DNA of 64,000 bases, taken from NCBI RefSeq assembly GCF_039537405.1, contig NZ_BAABAL010000004.1, positions 186,001 through 250,000 of the forward strand, read 5' to 3'. This document shows positions 1-7,556 of this stretch, one piece after another (the stretch's first letter is position 1; each line of letters opens with the position of its first letter). The DNA comes from Allokutzneria multivorans (lineage in GTDB: Bacteria > Actinomycetota > Actinomycetes > Mycobacteriales > Pseudonocardiaceae). The position numbers and the translations under genes were made by a program. Below the pieces are notes generated by a model. That model did not search any database and was not told the origin of the DNA. It worked only from the letters and a program-made list of their open reading frames with translations.

Positions 1-117
1 GTGTCGCGGGGGTTGGGTGGTCTTGAAGACCCACGAACCCCTGCGGCCCTGCGGGGTTTGCTGTCGTTGAAGACGGCTGGAGCGGGGGTTGGGTGGTCTT
101 GAAGACCGGCGAACCTG
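1..117. repeat. GGTCTTGAAGACC-family interspersed repeat, partial copy
   Basis: Two near-palindromes of the form GTTGGGTGGTCTTGAAGACC (about 12-30 and 87-107) flank a GC-rich hairpin (CCCTGCGGCCCTGCGGGG) and the phrase GTCGTTGAAGACGGC. The same order of modules occurs in the complete copies at 3621-3838 and 31209-31416. This copy lacks the GATCATCGTTAACC linker, and its right end (about 118-145) has diverged from the CTGGACAGGGCCTAG terminus. The left end is cut by the window edge. It carries no coding capacity. Confidence 0.75.
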
Positions 118-800
118 GTGACTTGCCGGAGAGGGTCCGGTTTCCTGGCGCTGGCGATGGCCGACCTCGTGCTGCTCGAGCTCGTCAACGCCGCGCCAAT
201 GCCTTTGTGGCGCTTGCACGACCGTTCGGTTTCCAGGAGGAGAACAATTACCCCCACGTAGGCGACGTTGAGGGTGCGGAAAAGAAGTAGCCGACTGGGT
301 CGGCATGGGTGTCGTGCAATGCGCTGAAGTGTGTCATGTGGCGATCAATGCGAAATGCCCATGTATTTCAGCACCTGTCGCGGCGGTTGTGCCGATGCGT
401 GCACGATCGCCGCGATGAGGGGGCAGGTGGACGGCCACGACGAGTTCATTGTCTTGAGGTCCACACGTAAAGGATCACTCGCCGACGAGGCCTGGACGGC
501 CTGGTACCTCCTCCGTCCGTCGAATCGTCTTTCCCTGCGGTCCGGGTGCGCACGGCGATTCACGTGTGCGTGAAACAGTGTTGTCGGGAAGGCTCGGTTG
601 AGGATTCTTGAAATCCAACGCGAGAGTGTCCGGGCACGCCGCCGCAGCGCGGACAGAACTTGCGACAGCCACAACAGGGGCAGGGTGATCGCCCTCATCT
701 CGGCCGCGCTGCTCGGGCTTGGCGTCACGGTGAAATAGCCGCACTGAGGTTCTGCGTCAGCAAGACCGAGTCGCTCGCCACGGCTGAAAGGGAATTGCGG
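118..800. other. No convincing gene
   Basis: Short frames exist on both strands, but none shows a recognisable domain, a good ribosome-binding site or consistent third-position GC. A degenerate inverted repeat (GTTGAGGATTCTTGAAATCC, about 596-615) resembles the GGTCTTGAAGACC repeats. The stretch around 230-290 is less GC-rich than its surroundings and could be decayed coding sequence entering from the repeat at 1-117. I cannot identify it. Confidence 0.5.
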
Positions 801-947
801 ATGTCGTACAGACGGGGAACACGAGGCCGGTCGTGGTGGACGGTGTTGAGCGGCGTGTGGGATGCGGTGATGACGGGCGCACTGGTGGTGTTGTACATCG
901 TGTGCGTGCTGCTGGACGGGGTGCGCCGGCGCCGGAGGCAGGCGTGA
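801..947 (+). CDS. 48-residue single-pass membrane protein
   Basis: A basic N-terminus (MSYRRGTRGRSWW) is followed by a hydrophobic segment (about residues 23-41, ending YIVCVLLDGV) and an Arg-rich C-tail (RRRRRQA). This is the signature of a small N-in/C-in or N-in/C-out membrane peptide. Its TGA at 945-947 overlaps the ATG at 947 of the formyltransferase gene (TGATG), so the two are probably translationally coupled. No family is recognised. The start at 801 is the first ATG that yields only the compact membrane protein; a longer N-terminal extension is open but looks non-coding. Confidence 0.5.
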   Translation: MSYRRGTRGRSWWTVLSGVWDAVMTGALVVLYIVCVLLDGVRRRRRQA

Positions 948-1807
948 TGGGGGCCGGGGAGTACGTGCTCGTCGGCACTGTCCCGAGCGGGGTCGGCGCG
1001 GTTGAGACGGCGCTCGATTGGGTGGGCCGGCACGGTGTGCTCGGGGACAGCCGCGTGGCACCTGGTACCGCGGGGAACCTGTTCGTGCGCCTCGTCTTCA
1101 GCTCAGAACGGCAGGAGCGCGAGCTGCGGGACGGCTTCGCCGCGATCGGGACGCAGTGGGTGTCGCGATGCGAGATCCACTCGCTGACGCGCCGCCCCCG
1201 CGTGCTCGTGCTCGGCTCACAGCAGACGCACTGCGCGGCGGACCTGCTCGACCGGTGGGCCAACGGCCGACTGGACGCACAGATCGCCGCCGTGGTGTCC
1301 AACCACAGCACGCTGGAGCCGGTCGCCGCCGCGCACGGGGTTCCCTTCACGCGCTTGCGGATCGACGACACGGGCCCTGCGGAGGCGGAGCAGGAGCTGC
1401 GTCGCCTGGTCAAAGAGCACAGCGCGGAGCTGGTCGTGCTCGCTCGCTACATGCGGATTCTGTCGCCGGAGTTGTGCGCGTGGCTGGACGGGCGCGACGT
1501 CCCGGCGATCAACGTGCACCACAGCTTGCTGCCCAGCTTCGTCGGGGCTCGGCCGTACCGGCAGGCCGCCACGCGGGGCGTCAAGGGGGTCGGGGCCACC
1601 GCCCACTACGTGACCGCCGAGCTGGACCAGGGGCCGATCATCGCGCAACAGTGGCGCTCGGCCAGCCACCTGGCGTGCCCGAGCGAGGCCGATCTCGCCC
1701 GGTTGGGCCGCGACGCGGAGGTCACGGTGCTCGCCGAGGCCGTCCAGCTGCACTGCCAGCACCGGGTGCTGCGGGCCGAGGACGGAACCACGGTCGTGCT
1801 GGGCTAG
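947..1807 (+). CDS. purU: Formyltetrahydrofolate deformylase (PurU-like)
   Basis: The 286-residue length matches PurU (about 280-290). An N-terminal ACT-like region (residues 1-85) precedes a formyltransferase-fold domain. The domain carries the family block with the catalytic Asn-His pair (INVHHSLLPSF), then RGVKGVGATAHYVTAELDQG with the catalytic Asp, and the late GRDAEV...VLAEAV helix. PurU hydrolyses 10-formyl-THF to THF and formate in the cytoplasm, balancing one-carbon units for purine synthesis. GTG at 944 is also in frame; ATG 947 is preferred because of the TGATG overlap with the small upstream ORF. The N-terminal ACT part is more divergent than the C-terminal domain. Confidence 0.88.
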   Translation: MGAGEYVLVGTVPSGVGAVETALDWVGRHGVLGDSRVAPGTAGNLFVRLVFSSERQERELRDGFAAIGTQWVSRCEIHSLTRRPRVLVLGSQQTHCAADLLDRWANGRLDAQIAAVVSNHSTLEPVAAAHGVPFTRLRIDDTGPAEAEQELRRLVKEHSAELVVLARYMRILSPELCAWLDGRDVPAINVHHSLLPSFVGARPYRQAATRGVKGVGATAHYVTAELDQGPIIAQQWRSASHLACPSEADLARLGRDAEVTVLAEAVQLHCQHRVLRAEDGTTVVLG

Positions 1808-1825
1808 CGCGACTGATCTTCAGGC

Positions 1826-2110
1826 CGGACCACACCACTGCATGCGGGTGAGCGCGAATCCGATGCAGTGGTGCGGGCCGCGCCCGAAGGACAGCGCCCT
1901 CTCGCTCAGGGGCGCTCCGGGGCGAAGCGGTCGGGGTCGGTGAAGACGGCCGGGTCGCGGTTGGCCTCCGACAAGGCGGGCAGGACCGCCTGTCCCTTGT
2001 GGACGGTCACATCACCCAGCACCACGTCCTGAAGGGCTATGCGCGGCAAGCCCAGCAACGGGTGCTCGCCGCACGCTCTGCTCGATCGCAGCTGCGAGGA
2101 CGTGGGGACG
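1826..2110 (-). pseudogene. Cytochrome P450 C-terminal remnant, frameshifted
   Basis: Reading the minus strand from about 2070 gives a P450-like stretch: LLGLPRIALQDVVLGDVTV, then a meander region ending NRDPAVFTDPDRFAPERP and a stop. In the next frame it continues SERALSFGRGPHHCIGFALT, which contains the haem-binding Cys loop (FGxGxHxCxG). The two halves are adjacent parts of one P450 C-terminus separated by a single frameshift at about 1910. Upstream of about 2110 no further P450 sequence is evident. The gene is truncated at both ends and cannot make a functional enzyme. Confidence 0.78.
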
Positions 2111-2137
2111 GACCTTGTCTCCGCCGTCGCGAGAAGG

Positions 2138-3403
2138 TCAGCGGCGAATTGGCTTCGCGGGTGCCAACCACTTGACGGTGGGTCCCGCGCCGATGCCGTG
2201 CAGCACCACGCTGGCGAGGACCACGGTCACGGTGACGAGCAGGATGGTGTCGGCGACCGGCCCTTCGGGAAGGCGGTTGAACGCGAGGAGCCCGAAGACG
2301 ATCGATGCCGTGCCGCGAGGCCCGAGCACGCCCACCAGGAGTCGTTCACGGTGGGAGAGCACCGATCCGGTCAGGCTGAGGTGCACGGGAACGATGCGGA
2401 GGATGGTGATCGCCGCGATGCTGAAGAGCACGACCTGCCACGACAATCCGTCCGAGAACGCCAGCACGGCGCTGACACCGACGACGAACCACAGCGTCAT
2501 GGTCAGCAGGGTGGTGACGTCCTCCAGCAGTCGGAAGTCCTCGTCCAGCGCTCCCGCGCGCAGCAGGTCCCGCCCTTGGGGAGAACGGCGGATCAGCCGC
2601 GCCTTGGCTGTCCGGTGGACGTAGCGGAAGGTGATGCCGCAGACGAAGGAGGCGACGAACCCGTTGCCGTCGACGGCGACCGTCGCGGTGTAGGCCAGCA
2701 GGGGCACCAGCAGAACGACGATGCGCCCGGACTGGTGGGTGAGCCAGCCCGCCCGGTGCGCCGCAGTCAGCATGAGCGCGAGCACCGCGCCGAGCAGCAG
2801 CCCGGCGACGAGGGCCTTGATCGTGAAGGGCAGCACGGTGGCCAGCGCGGACAGCGGCGTCCGTTCCTGGCTGTGGTCGCCGGCCAGGATCAGCGCGAAG
2901 AAGAACAGCGGCGAGACGATTCCGTCGTTGTAGCCGCTCTCCACGTTGAGCACGCTGCGCACTCGTGACGGCAGTCCGCGATCACGCACGACCCGTTCGG
3001 CGGGAGCGAAGTCGGTCGGTACGACCACACCGGCGAGCAACAGGAGCGCGGGCCAGGGCAGCTCGGGGAACAGGGCCCAGCCGAGGAGCATCGCCGCGGC
3101 CATGCTGAGCGGCATCGCGATGAGCAGGACCCGGGCCGCGAGACCGGGCCAGTGGCCCCACAACCGCCCGCCGCGAACTTCGGTGGCGTCCACGAACAGC
3201 AGCACGGCGAGCACGATCTCGGCCACGTACAACGTCGCCTCGGTGTTCAGCGCGAACTCGATCGACTGTTCGTTGACCAAACCGATGATGACGCCCGCCG
3301 TGACGATGACGACTGGTGCGCCGAGGTTCCACCGGTCCAGCCGTGACGCGGCGAAGGAACGGACCGCGACGGCGATCGCGATCATGAGCAGCAGCGAGTT
3401 CAT
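2138..3403 (-). CDS. Cation:proton antiporter, CPA1/NhaP type
   Basis: A 421-residue polytopic protein with about 12 hydrophobic segments. The family core is present: VVVPTDFAPAERVVRDRGL followed by RSVLNVESGYNDGIVSPLFF, where the Asp of PTD and the N-D pair of ESGYND correspond to the ion-binding motifs of CPA1 exchangers. It probably exchanges Na+ or K+ for H+ across the plasma membrane. The start ATG (3401-3403) overlaps the stop of the interrupted reading frame upstream (ATGA), suggesting former co-translation. Substrate ion is not predictable. There is no long cytoplasmic C-terminal tail, unlike many NhaP proteins. Confidence 0.85.
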   Translation of the reverse strand: MNSLLLMIAIAVAVRSFAASRLDRWNLGAPVVIVTAGVIIGLVNEQSIEFALNTEATLYVAEIVLAVLLFVDATEVRGGRLWGHWPGLAARVLLIAMPLSMAAAMLLGWALFPELPWPALLLLAGVVVPTDFAPAERVVRDRGLPSRVRSVLNVESGYNDGIVSPLFFFALILAGDHSQERTPLSALATVLPFTIKALVAGLLLGAVLALMLTAAHRAGWLTHQSGRIVVLLVPLLAYTATVAVDGNGFVASFVCGITFRYVHRTAKARLIRRSPQGRDLLRAGALDEDFRLLEDVTTLLTMTLWFVVGVSAVLAFSDGLSWQVVLFSIAAITILRIVPVHLSLTGSVLSHRERLLVGVLGPRGTASIVFGLLAFNRLPEGPVADTILLVTVTVVLASVVLHGIGAGPTVKWLAPAKPIRR

Positions 3404-3620
3404 GTGACCGCGCTTCGTGAGACGGGGTGACGGTCAGCGAGCGCACTGACCACAAGGCCACAGTGGACAGTACTTGACCAGCACCTCCGTCGAGGACTGG
3501 ACGCGCGTAGTGCTGCTGCGGCGGCTGACCGGACTGCCGGGTGCGAGTCGACCAGGGCGTCGGCGAGCAGGGAACGCAGGTCAGCGGGAGCGGTGTGGCC
3601 AAGGCGGTCGCGGGCGGCGG
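3400..3620 (-). pseudogene. C-terminal part of a gene split by a MITE-like element
   Basis: Continuing the frame of 3839-3961 across an excised element gives AAARDRLGHTAPADLRSLLA, then DALVDSHPAVRSAAAAALRA. This alpha-helical Ala/Leu pattern resembles a HEAT-type repeat, with high-GC codon use. The frame closes with a TGA that overlaps the antiporter ATG. The last ~33 codons (about 3400-3500) have poorer codon bias, so a second frameshift there is possible. It has no start of its own and is not expected to be expressed as a functional protein. Confidence 0.55.
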
Positions 3621-3838
3621 CTAGCGCCTGTCCTGTAAGTGGTTGCGCTGTGCGTTCCGGTCACGGTGTCGCTGGGGGTTGGGGTGTCTTCAAGACCACC
3701 AAACCCCTCTGTTGATCATCGTTAACCGCCCCAAACCCTGCGGCCTTGCAGGGGTTTGCTGTCGTTGGAGACGGTGGGGGTGGGGGTTGGGTGGTCTTGA
3801 AGACCGGGAAACCTGATGTCTTGCTGGACAGGGCCTAG
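3621..3838. mobile_element. MITE-like element, full-length copy (218 bp incl. CTAG ends)
   Basis: Bounded by CTAG on both sides (3621-3624 and 3835-3838), with imperfect terminal inverted repeats: CTAGCGCCTGTCCTGTAAG at the left and, on the other strand at the right, CTAGGCCCTGTCCAGCAAG. Inside are two oppositely oriented GTCTTCAAGACC/GTCTTGAAGACC palindromes, a GATCATCGTTAACC linker and a GC-rich hairpin. There is no transposase. Removing the element with one CTAG rejoins an open minus-strand reading frame, direct evidence of insertion. CTAG or TA is the likely target duplication. The termini recall IS5/IS427-group ends, which is an inference only. Confidence 0.8.
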
Positions 3839-3961
3839 CCGGTCGAGAGCGCTGTGGTTGCCGTGCTTGGCCAGGACGCGAAAGGCCCGCGCCGCGAACT
3901 CTTCCGCCGCCGACCGGCCGACGTCTGCGTACCCGCAGATCACGCGGGTGCCCGAGGACAC
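3839..3961 (-). pseudogene. N-terminal part of a gene split by a MITE-like element
   Basis: From a GTG at 3961, 24 nt beyond the signal peptidase stop, the frame reads SSGTRVICGYADVGRSAAEE and ends HGNHSALDR before entering the element at codon 42 (CTA of the CTAG site). The frame through the element itself is open for a while but encodes only repeat sequence. Joined to 3400-3620 it would give a protein of about 115-120 residues, rich in helices. The family is not recognised. It was presumably the last gene before the antiporter, in the same direction as the peptide-export operon. Confidence 0.5.
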
Positions 3962-3985
3962 CGCGAACGGCTGCCCGTGGCGAGT

Positions 3986-4423
3986 TCATGCCGCGCGGCT
4001 CCACGGAGACGGCACCACTCGGCCGATGACGCGGTTCACCGGCACGGGCCCGAGGTGCCGGGAGTCGTGACTGCGCGAGGGGTTGTCGCCGACCACGAGC
4101 ACGCTTCCCGGAGGCACCACCTGACCCGCGGCGAGAACCCCGGCTGCGGTCGGCGGCACGAGGTCTCCGCCGATCGCGGCGACCCTTTTGATCAGCCACT
4201 GGCGGTCGAGGTCGCCGGGGCCGGGCGGCGGCAGGTCCCACGTCGACCGGTTGCCGGAGAGCACTGGGGCTTCGATCACGACGACGTCGCCGGTCCGCGG
4301 TGGTGCCGTGATCCGCCGGGCGAGCACGCGGTCGCCGGGGTTGAAGGTCGGGCGCATGCTGTCGCCGTCCACGGTCACGCTGATCCAGCGGCGCGCCAGC
4401 CAGGCCCTGACGATCCGGGTCAT
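3986..4423 (-). CDS. S26-family signal peptidase
   Basis: A 145-residue protein with the S26 serine peptidase signature: catalytic Ser22 in DGDSMRPTF and general-base Lys79 in WLIKRVAAIGGD, followed by box E (VVGDNPSRSHDSRHLGPV). The N-terminus has only a weak hydrophobic stretch, so membrane anchoring is uncertain. It is shorter than housekeeping LepB and resembles IMP1-type or dedicated S26 enzymes. The start ATG overlaps the stop of the ABC transporter (ATGA). Its place at the end of the six-cysteine peptide operon suggests it removes the peptide's leader during or after export (inference). Confidence 0.85.
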   Translation of the reverse strand: MTRIVRAWLARRWISVTVDGDSMRPTFNPGDRVLARRITAPPRTGDVVVIEAPVLSGNRSTWDLPPPGPGDLDRQWLIKRVAAIGGDLVPPTAAGVLAAGQVVPPGSVLVVGDNPSRSHDSRHLGPVPVNRVIGRVVPSPWSRAA

Positions 4424-6222
4424 GCCGGGGCGTACCCGTTGGCCTGGAGGCGAAACAGCCGGGCGTAGGTGGCGTCCCTGCCGAGCAGGTCGCTGTGGGT
4501 TCCGATGTCTTCGAGGCGGCCGTTGACGAGTACGGCGATCTGATCGGCGTCGCGCACGGACCCGAGGCGGTGGGAGATCAGCACGCTCGCGCGGCCGGCT
4601 CGGTGGGCGGCGAGGCGGGCGTGGATCTGGGCTTCGGCGTCGGCGTCCAGGCCGGAGGCGGGCTCGTCGAGGATGAGCAGGTCCCGTTGGTCTCGCAGGA
4701 ACGCGCGAGCCAGGGCGACTCGCTGCCATTGGCCGCCTGACAGGAGAACTCCGGTGTCGTCGTCCTCGTCCTGGAACAGCCGGGACAGCATCGTGTCGTA
4801 GCCACGCGGGAGGCCGGTGAGCATGTCGTGGACGCCCGCGCGCTGGGCGGCGGCGTGGACCCGGTGCTTCATGGCGGTGCCGATTTGTAGCTCGTGCGCG
4901 CCGTCCACGTCGCCGAGGGCGATGTTCTCCGTTGCGGTCAGCTCGTAGGACATGAAGTCCTGGAACACGGCGCCGATGCGGGCGCGCAAGTGCTCGACGG
5001 GCATGTCGCGCAGGTCCACCCCGTCCCACGACACCGAGCCCCTGGTGGGGTCGTAGAAGCGGCACAGCAGCTTCACCAGAGTGCTCTTGCCCGCGCCGTT
5101 CGGGCCGACCAGCGCCAGGGACTGTCCAAAAGGGATGGTCAGGTTGATCCCGCGTAGTGCCCACGGGTGGTCCTCGCTGTAGCGGAACCACACGTCGCGC
5201 AGCTCGATGCCGTTGCTCAGCTCGGGCACCGGTGCCGGATCAGGTGGGCAGGGCAGGTCGGGCCCGGCTTTGGTCACTTCTTGGAAGTGCGCGAACAGCA
5301 GCAGCGCGTTGTGGGCTGTGCCGAGCCTGCTCGCGATGGCCGTGATCGAGGCCTGGGTGCCCGCCACCGCGGCCAGGAACACCGCGACGTCGCCGACGGT
5401 CAGCAGGCCGCGCCCGGCTGCGAGGATCGCCCAGACCAGTCCGGCTCCGGCTACCAGAGCACCGAGTACGCCGAGCAGTCCTTGCACGCCGAACTCCCGC
5501 CGATCCAAGCGGCGCCGTTCGGCGTTGGCGTGCGCGAACTCGCTCAGCATGCGCTTGCGGAACAGGGCGTTGAGGCCGAGCAGCCGGATCTCCTTGGCCG
5601 CGTCCAGACTGGTCATCAGGTCGGCGTAGAAGAACTGCCGTCGTTCGGTCGGGCTCAGCGCGGTGAGCACGGTGGCCCGCCTGCGGCTGAGCTGGATCTC
5701 GGCGACGAGTGCGGGGACCGCGGCGACCAGGACGGTCGCGGCCAGGACCAGGCTCAGCGCGGCGAGCGATCCGAGGAAGCCGAGCAGGGTGATCAGTGAC
5801 TGCACACCGCCCACGGCCGATTCCAGGATCAGTCGCGGGCCGCTGTCGCTGTGCGCTTGCGCCATTCGCAGCCGGTCCTGGAAGGCGGGCTGCTCCAGCA
5901 TCGCCAGTCCGGTCATGCGGCCGGTCGCGGTGTAGAGCCTGTCCCTGGTCAGCACGGCCACCCGGCGTTCGAGCTCGCCTGAGAGGTACTGCGAGCCCTG
6001 AACGATCACGACGGTGAGCGCGCCGGTCGCCGCGAGCGCGAGGGCGGGCCACACCAGGTCGTCGGTCTGGCCCGCGACGAGCCGGTCGAGCACGAGCTTG
6101 GTGAACCACGCGGCGGCCACCGGAGCCGTGCCGGCGAGCGCTCCGGCCGCCAGGTGCCCGAGCAGCAACACCGGCGCGGCGCGCCACGCCACGCCCACCG
6201 CGGCGGCTGCGTCCCTGATCAT
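4420..6222 (-). CDS. ABC-type exporter, fused permease and ATPase (half-transporter)
   Basis: 600 residues: an N-terminal type-I exporter membrane domain (about 1-310, six hydrophobic segments) and a C-terminal ATPase. The ATPase has Walker A GPNGAGKST (373-381), Q-loop at VFQDF (419-423), signature LSGGQ (494-498), Walker B LLILDE (515-520) and switch His551. There is no N-terminal C39 peptidase domain, so leader cleavage would have to come from another protein, plausibly the S26 peptidase that follows. It probably acts as a homodimer and exports the six-cysteine peptide encoded at the operon start (inference from context). The start ATG overlaps the TlpA-like stop. Confidence 0.9.
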   Translation of the reverse strand: MIRDAAAAVGVAWRAAPVLLLGHLAAGALAGTAPVAAAWFTKLVLDRLVAGQTDDLVWPALALAATGALTVVIVQGSQYLSGELERRVAVLTRDRLYTATGRMTGLAMLEQPAFQDRLRMAQAHSDSGPRLILESAVGGVQSLITLLGFLGSLAALSLVLAATVLVAAVPALVAEIQLSRRRATVLTALSPTERRQFFYADLMTSLDAAKEIRLLGLNALFRKRMLSEFAHANAERRRLDRREFGVQGLLGVLGALVAGAGLVWAILAAGRGLLTVGDVAVFLAAVAGTQASITAIASRLGTAHNALLLFAHFQEVTKAGPDLPCPPDPAPVPELSNGIELRDVWFRYSEDHPWALRGINLTIPFGQSLALVGPNGAGKSTLVKLLCRFYDPTRGSVSWDGVDLRDMPVEHLRARIGAVFQDFMSYELTATENIALGDVDGAHELQIGTAMKHRVHAAAQRAGVHDMLTGLPRGYDTMLSRLFQDEDDDTGVLLSGGQWQRVALARAFLRDQRDLLILDEPASGLDADAEAQIHARLAAHRAGRASVLISHRLGSVRDADQIAVLVNGRLEDIGTHSDLLGRDATYARLFRLQANGYAPA

Positions 6223-6770
6223 GTCTGGGAGGCGTCCGTCGGCATGGGCAGCCCGGCCATGTCCGAGCCGCTCGCTACCACGGTTCCGGTCGCGTCGACC
6301 AGGCACAGTGCCGGGACACCTCGTACGGAGAACGCCACGCCGAGGGGCCCGTCCGGTGCCTCGGTCACCACCCTGGCGACCGGGTTGAGCTTCGCGACCA
6401 GGTCGGCCACCTCATCAGGAGCCCCGTGGGCCACAGCAAGCACCCGATCGCGTCCGAGGTCGCGGGCCCGGTCGAGGAACGCGGGCAGGTTCTCACCGCA
6501 GGCCGGGCAGTCGGCCGAGAAGAAGCCGACGAGCGTGGGATCGGGCAGATCGCCGAGGGAGACCGTTGTCCCGTCGACGGTGCGAGCCTCGAACGGCGTG
6601 ATCTTGGTACCCACGGGAGCCATGATCGGCGGCATCGGGGCCGTCGCGGACAACGCCCGCTCGATCAGCGCGGTGTGCTCGCGCAACCTCTTGACCACGC
6701 CCAAGGTCAGCACCAGGTCGACGAGCACGAGCACACCCAGCACGGCCACCGCGATGATCACCACGGTCAT
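6219..6770 (-). CDS. TlpA-like membrane-anchored thioredoxin
   Basis: 183 residues with an N-terminal transmembrane anchor (about 2-24) and an extracytoplasmic thioredoxin fold. The active site is ADCPACGENL, with Cys88 and Cys91 (CPAC, a TlpA/redoxin-like dipeptide). The cis-Pro loop is probably VRGVPALCLVD. It likely oxidises, reduces or isomerises disulfides outside the membrane, drawing electrons through the MauE-like partner encoded just upstream. It is coupled by ATGA overlaps at both ends. In MauE-TlpA (MauE-MauD) pairs, as in methylamine dehydrogenase maturation, the two act in disulfide formation; here the client is probably the Cys-rich peptide. Confidence 0.85.
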   Translation of the reverse strand: MTVVIIAVAVLGVLVLVDLVLTLGVVKRLREHTALIERALSATAPMPPIMAPVGTKITPFEARTVDGTTVSLGDLPDPTLVGFFSADCPACGENLPAFLDRARDLGRDRVLAVAHGAPDEVADLVAKLNPVARVVTEAPDGPLGVAFSVRGVPALCLVDATGTVVASGSDMAGLPMPTDASQT

Positions 6771-7333
6771 CGATTTCCCCTCACACCATCCCCAGCCCGG
6801 GCCACCGGGCGAAACAGATCAACAAGATCGTCGAACCGCACCAGGAGCAAGCCGAACGCCGCACCGGCGACGCCGGACACCAGCGCGACTCCCGGGTGCG
6901 GCGCGCCGCCTGCGGCCACACCTGCCAGCCCGGTTCCGGCCACGATCAGCAGGACCGCGTTGCGCACCACGTGCGGCCACCCCAGTGGCGAGGCGCTGGC
7001 CCCGAAACAGCGGCACGGTGTCCGATCGCCGCGGCGCAGCGAGATCACGATCGCTCCCGTGAAAACCACCAGCAACGCTGCCACACCAGCGAATCCGGCG
7101 ATTGCGGCGACCTGGCCCCCGAACGCCGCGGCACCGGCGAGCGCGGTGGCGATGGCCGATTCAGCCAGCACCACCGCGCCCGCCGCCCAGGTCCGCGAAC
7201 TCGGTGGCAGCAAACGCAGAAGTCCCGTCGATGCCACGAAGGCACGCCACCGCGCGCCGCCGAGCTTGCCTGCTGCCGAGGCACCGAACACCACGCACAT
7301 CAGCACGGCACAGCCCGGCGCGACCTGGTTCAT
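6767..7333 (-). CDS. MauE/DoxX-like redox membrane protein
   Basis: 188 residues with about five hydrophobic segments and the MauE hallmark CxCFG (TPCRCFGAS, Cys107 and Cys109) between membrane segments. MauE-like proteins are thought to pass reducing or oxidising equivalents across the membrane to periplasmic thioredoxin partners. The ATG at 7333 was chosen because it lies 7 nt after the peptide gene's stop and matches the family's N-terminus. A longer in-frame extension would overlap the peptide gene. Its stop overlaps the ATG of the TlpA-like gene. Confidence 0.82.
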   Translation of the reverse strand: MNQVAPGCAVLMCVVFGASAAGKLGGARWRAFVASTGLLRLLPPSSRTWAAGAVVLAESAIATALAGAAAFGGQVAAIAGFAGVAALLVVFTGAIVISLRRGDRTPCRCFGASASPLGWPHVVRNAVLLIVAGTGLAGVAAGGAPHPGVALVSGVAGAAFGLLLVRFDDLVDLFRPVARAGDGVRGNR

Positions 7334-7340
7334 CGCGTCG

Positions 7341-7556
7341 TCAGCAACGGGTGGTGATGCTGTTGTAGCAAGGGCCGCACCGCTTCTCTCCGCTGCCTGA
7401 CGCGTAGCGACATTCGCGCACCCACTGGTACCCGATGCCGGCGCTGTCGCGACGGCAGTCGCAGTTCTCCCGCCAGGTCTCCCCGGCCTGCGCCTCGATC
7501 CGGGGGACGAACCGCTCCAGCAGCAGTTCACCCACCCTTTCCATCAGCTTGATCAT
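7341..7556 (-). CDS. Six-cysteine secreted peptide precursor, putative bacteriocin-like
   Basis: A 71-residue precursor. Residues 1-28 (MIKLMERVGELLLERFVPR... to about GETW) form a charged amphipathic leader without a classical hydrophobic signal. The rest is a Cys-rich core with Cys32, 34, 49, 60, 63 and 71 (motifs ENCDCRRD, CGPCYNSITTRC), enough for three disulfides. A cut after the AQA at about 22-24 would fit a signal-peptidase-type site. It heads an operon of MauE-like, TlpA-like, ABC exporter and S26 peptidase genes. The RBS (AAAGGAAA) precedes ATG 7556. It may belong with fulvocin C-related peptides, but I cannot confirm that. Confidence 0.7.
   Translation of the reverse strand: MIKLMERVGELLLERFVPRIEAQAGETWRENCDCRRDSAGIGYQWVRECRYASGSGEKRCGPCYNSITTRC

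Noticed and set aside
93..290. 65-residue frame starting inside the first repeat copy
   Set aside because: It begins in repeat sequence and has no recognisable domain; possibly a decayed C-terminus, but unsupported.
331..573. 80-residue Cys-containing frame
   Set aside because: No RBS, no family resemblance, irregular codon bias; insufficient evidence for a gene.
345..1061. Minus-strand open frames over the purU start region
   Set aside because: They are low-complexity Pro/Arg/Ser translations opposite a well-supported gene and lack any domain or RBS.
2039..2968. 309-residue plus-strand frame opposite the antiporter
   Set aside because: Composition (Gln/Asp/Arg/His-rich, no hydrophobic core) is typical of the antisense of a membrane protein gene.
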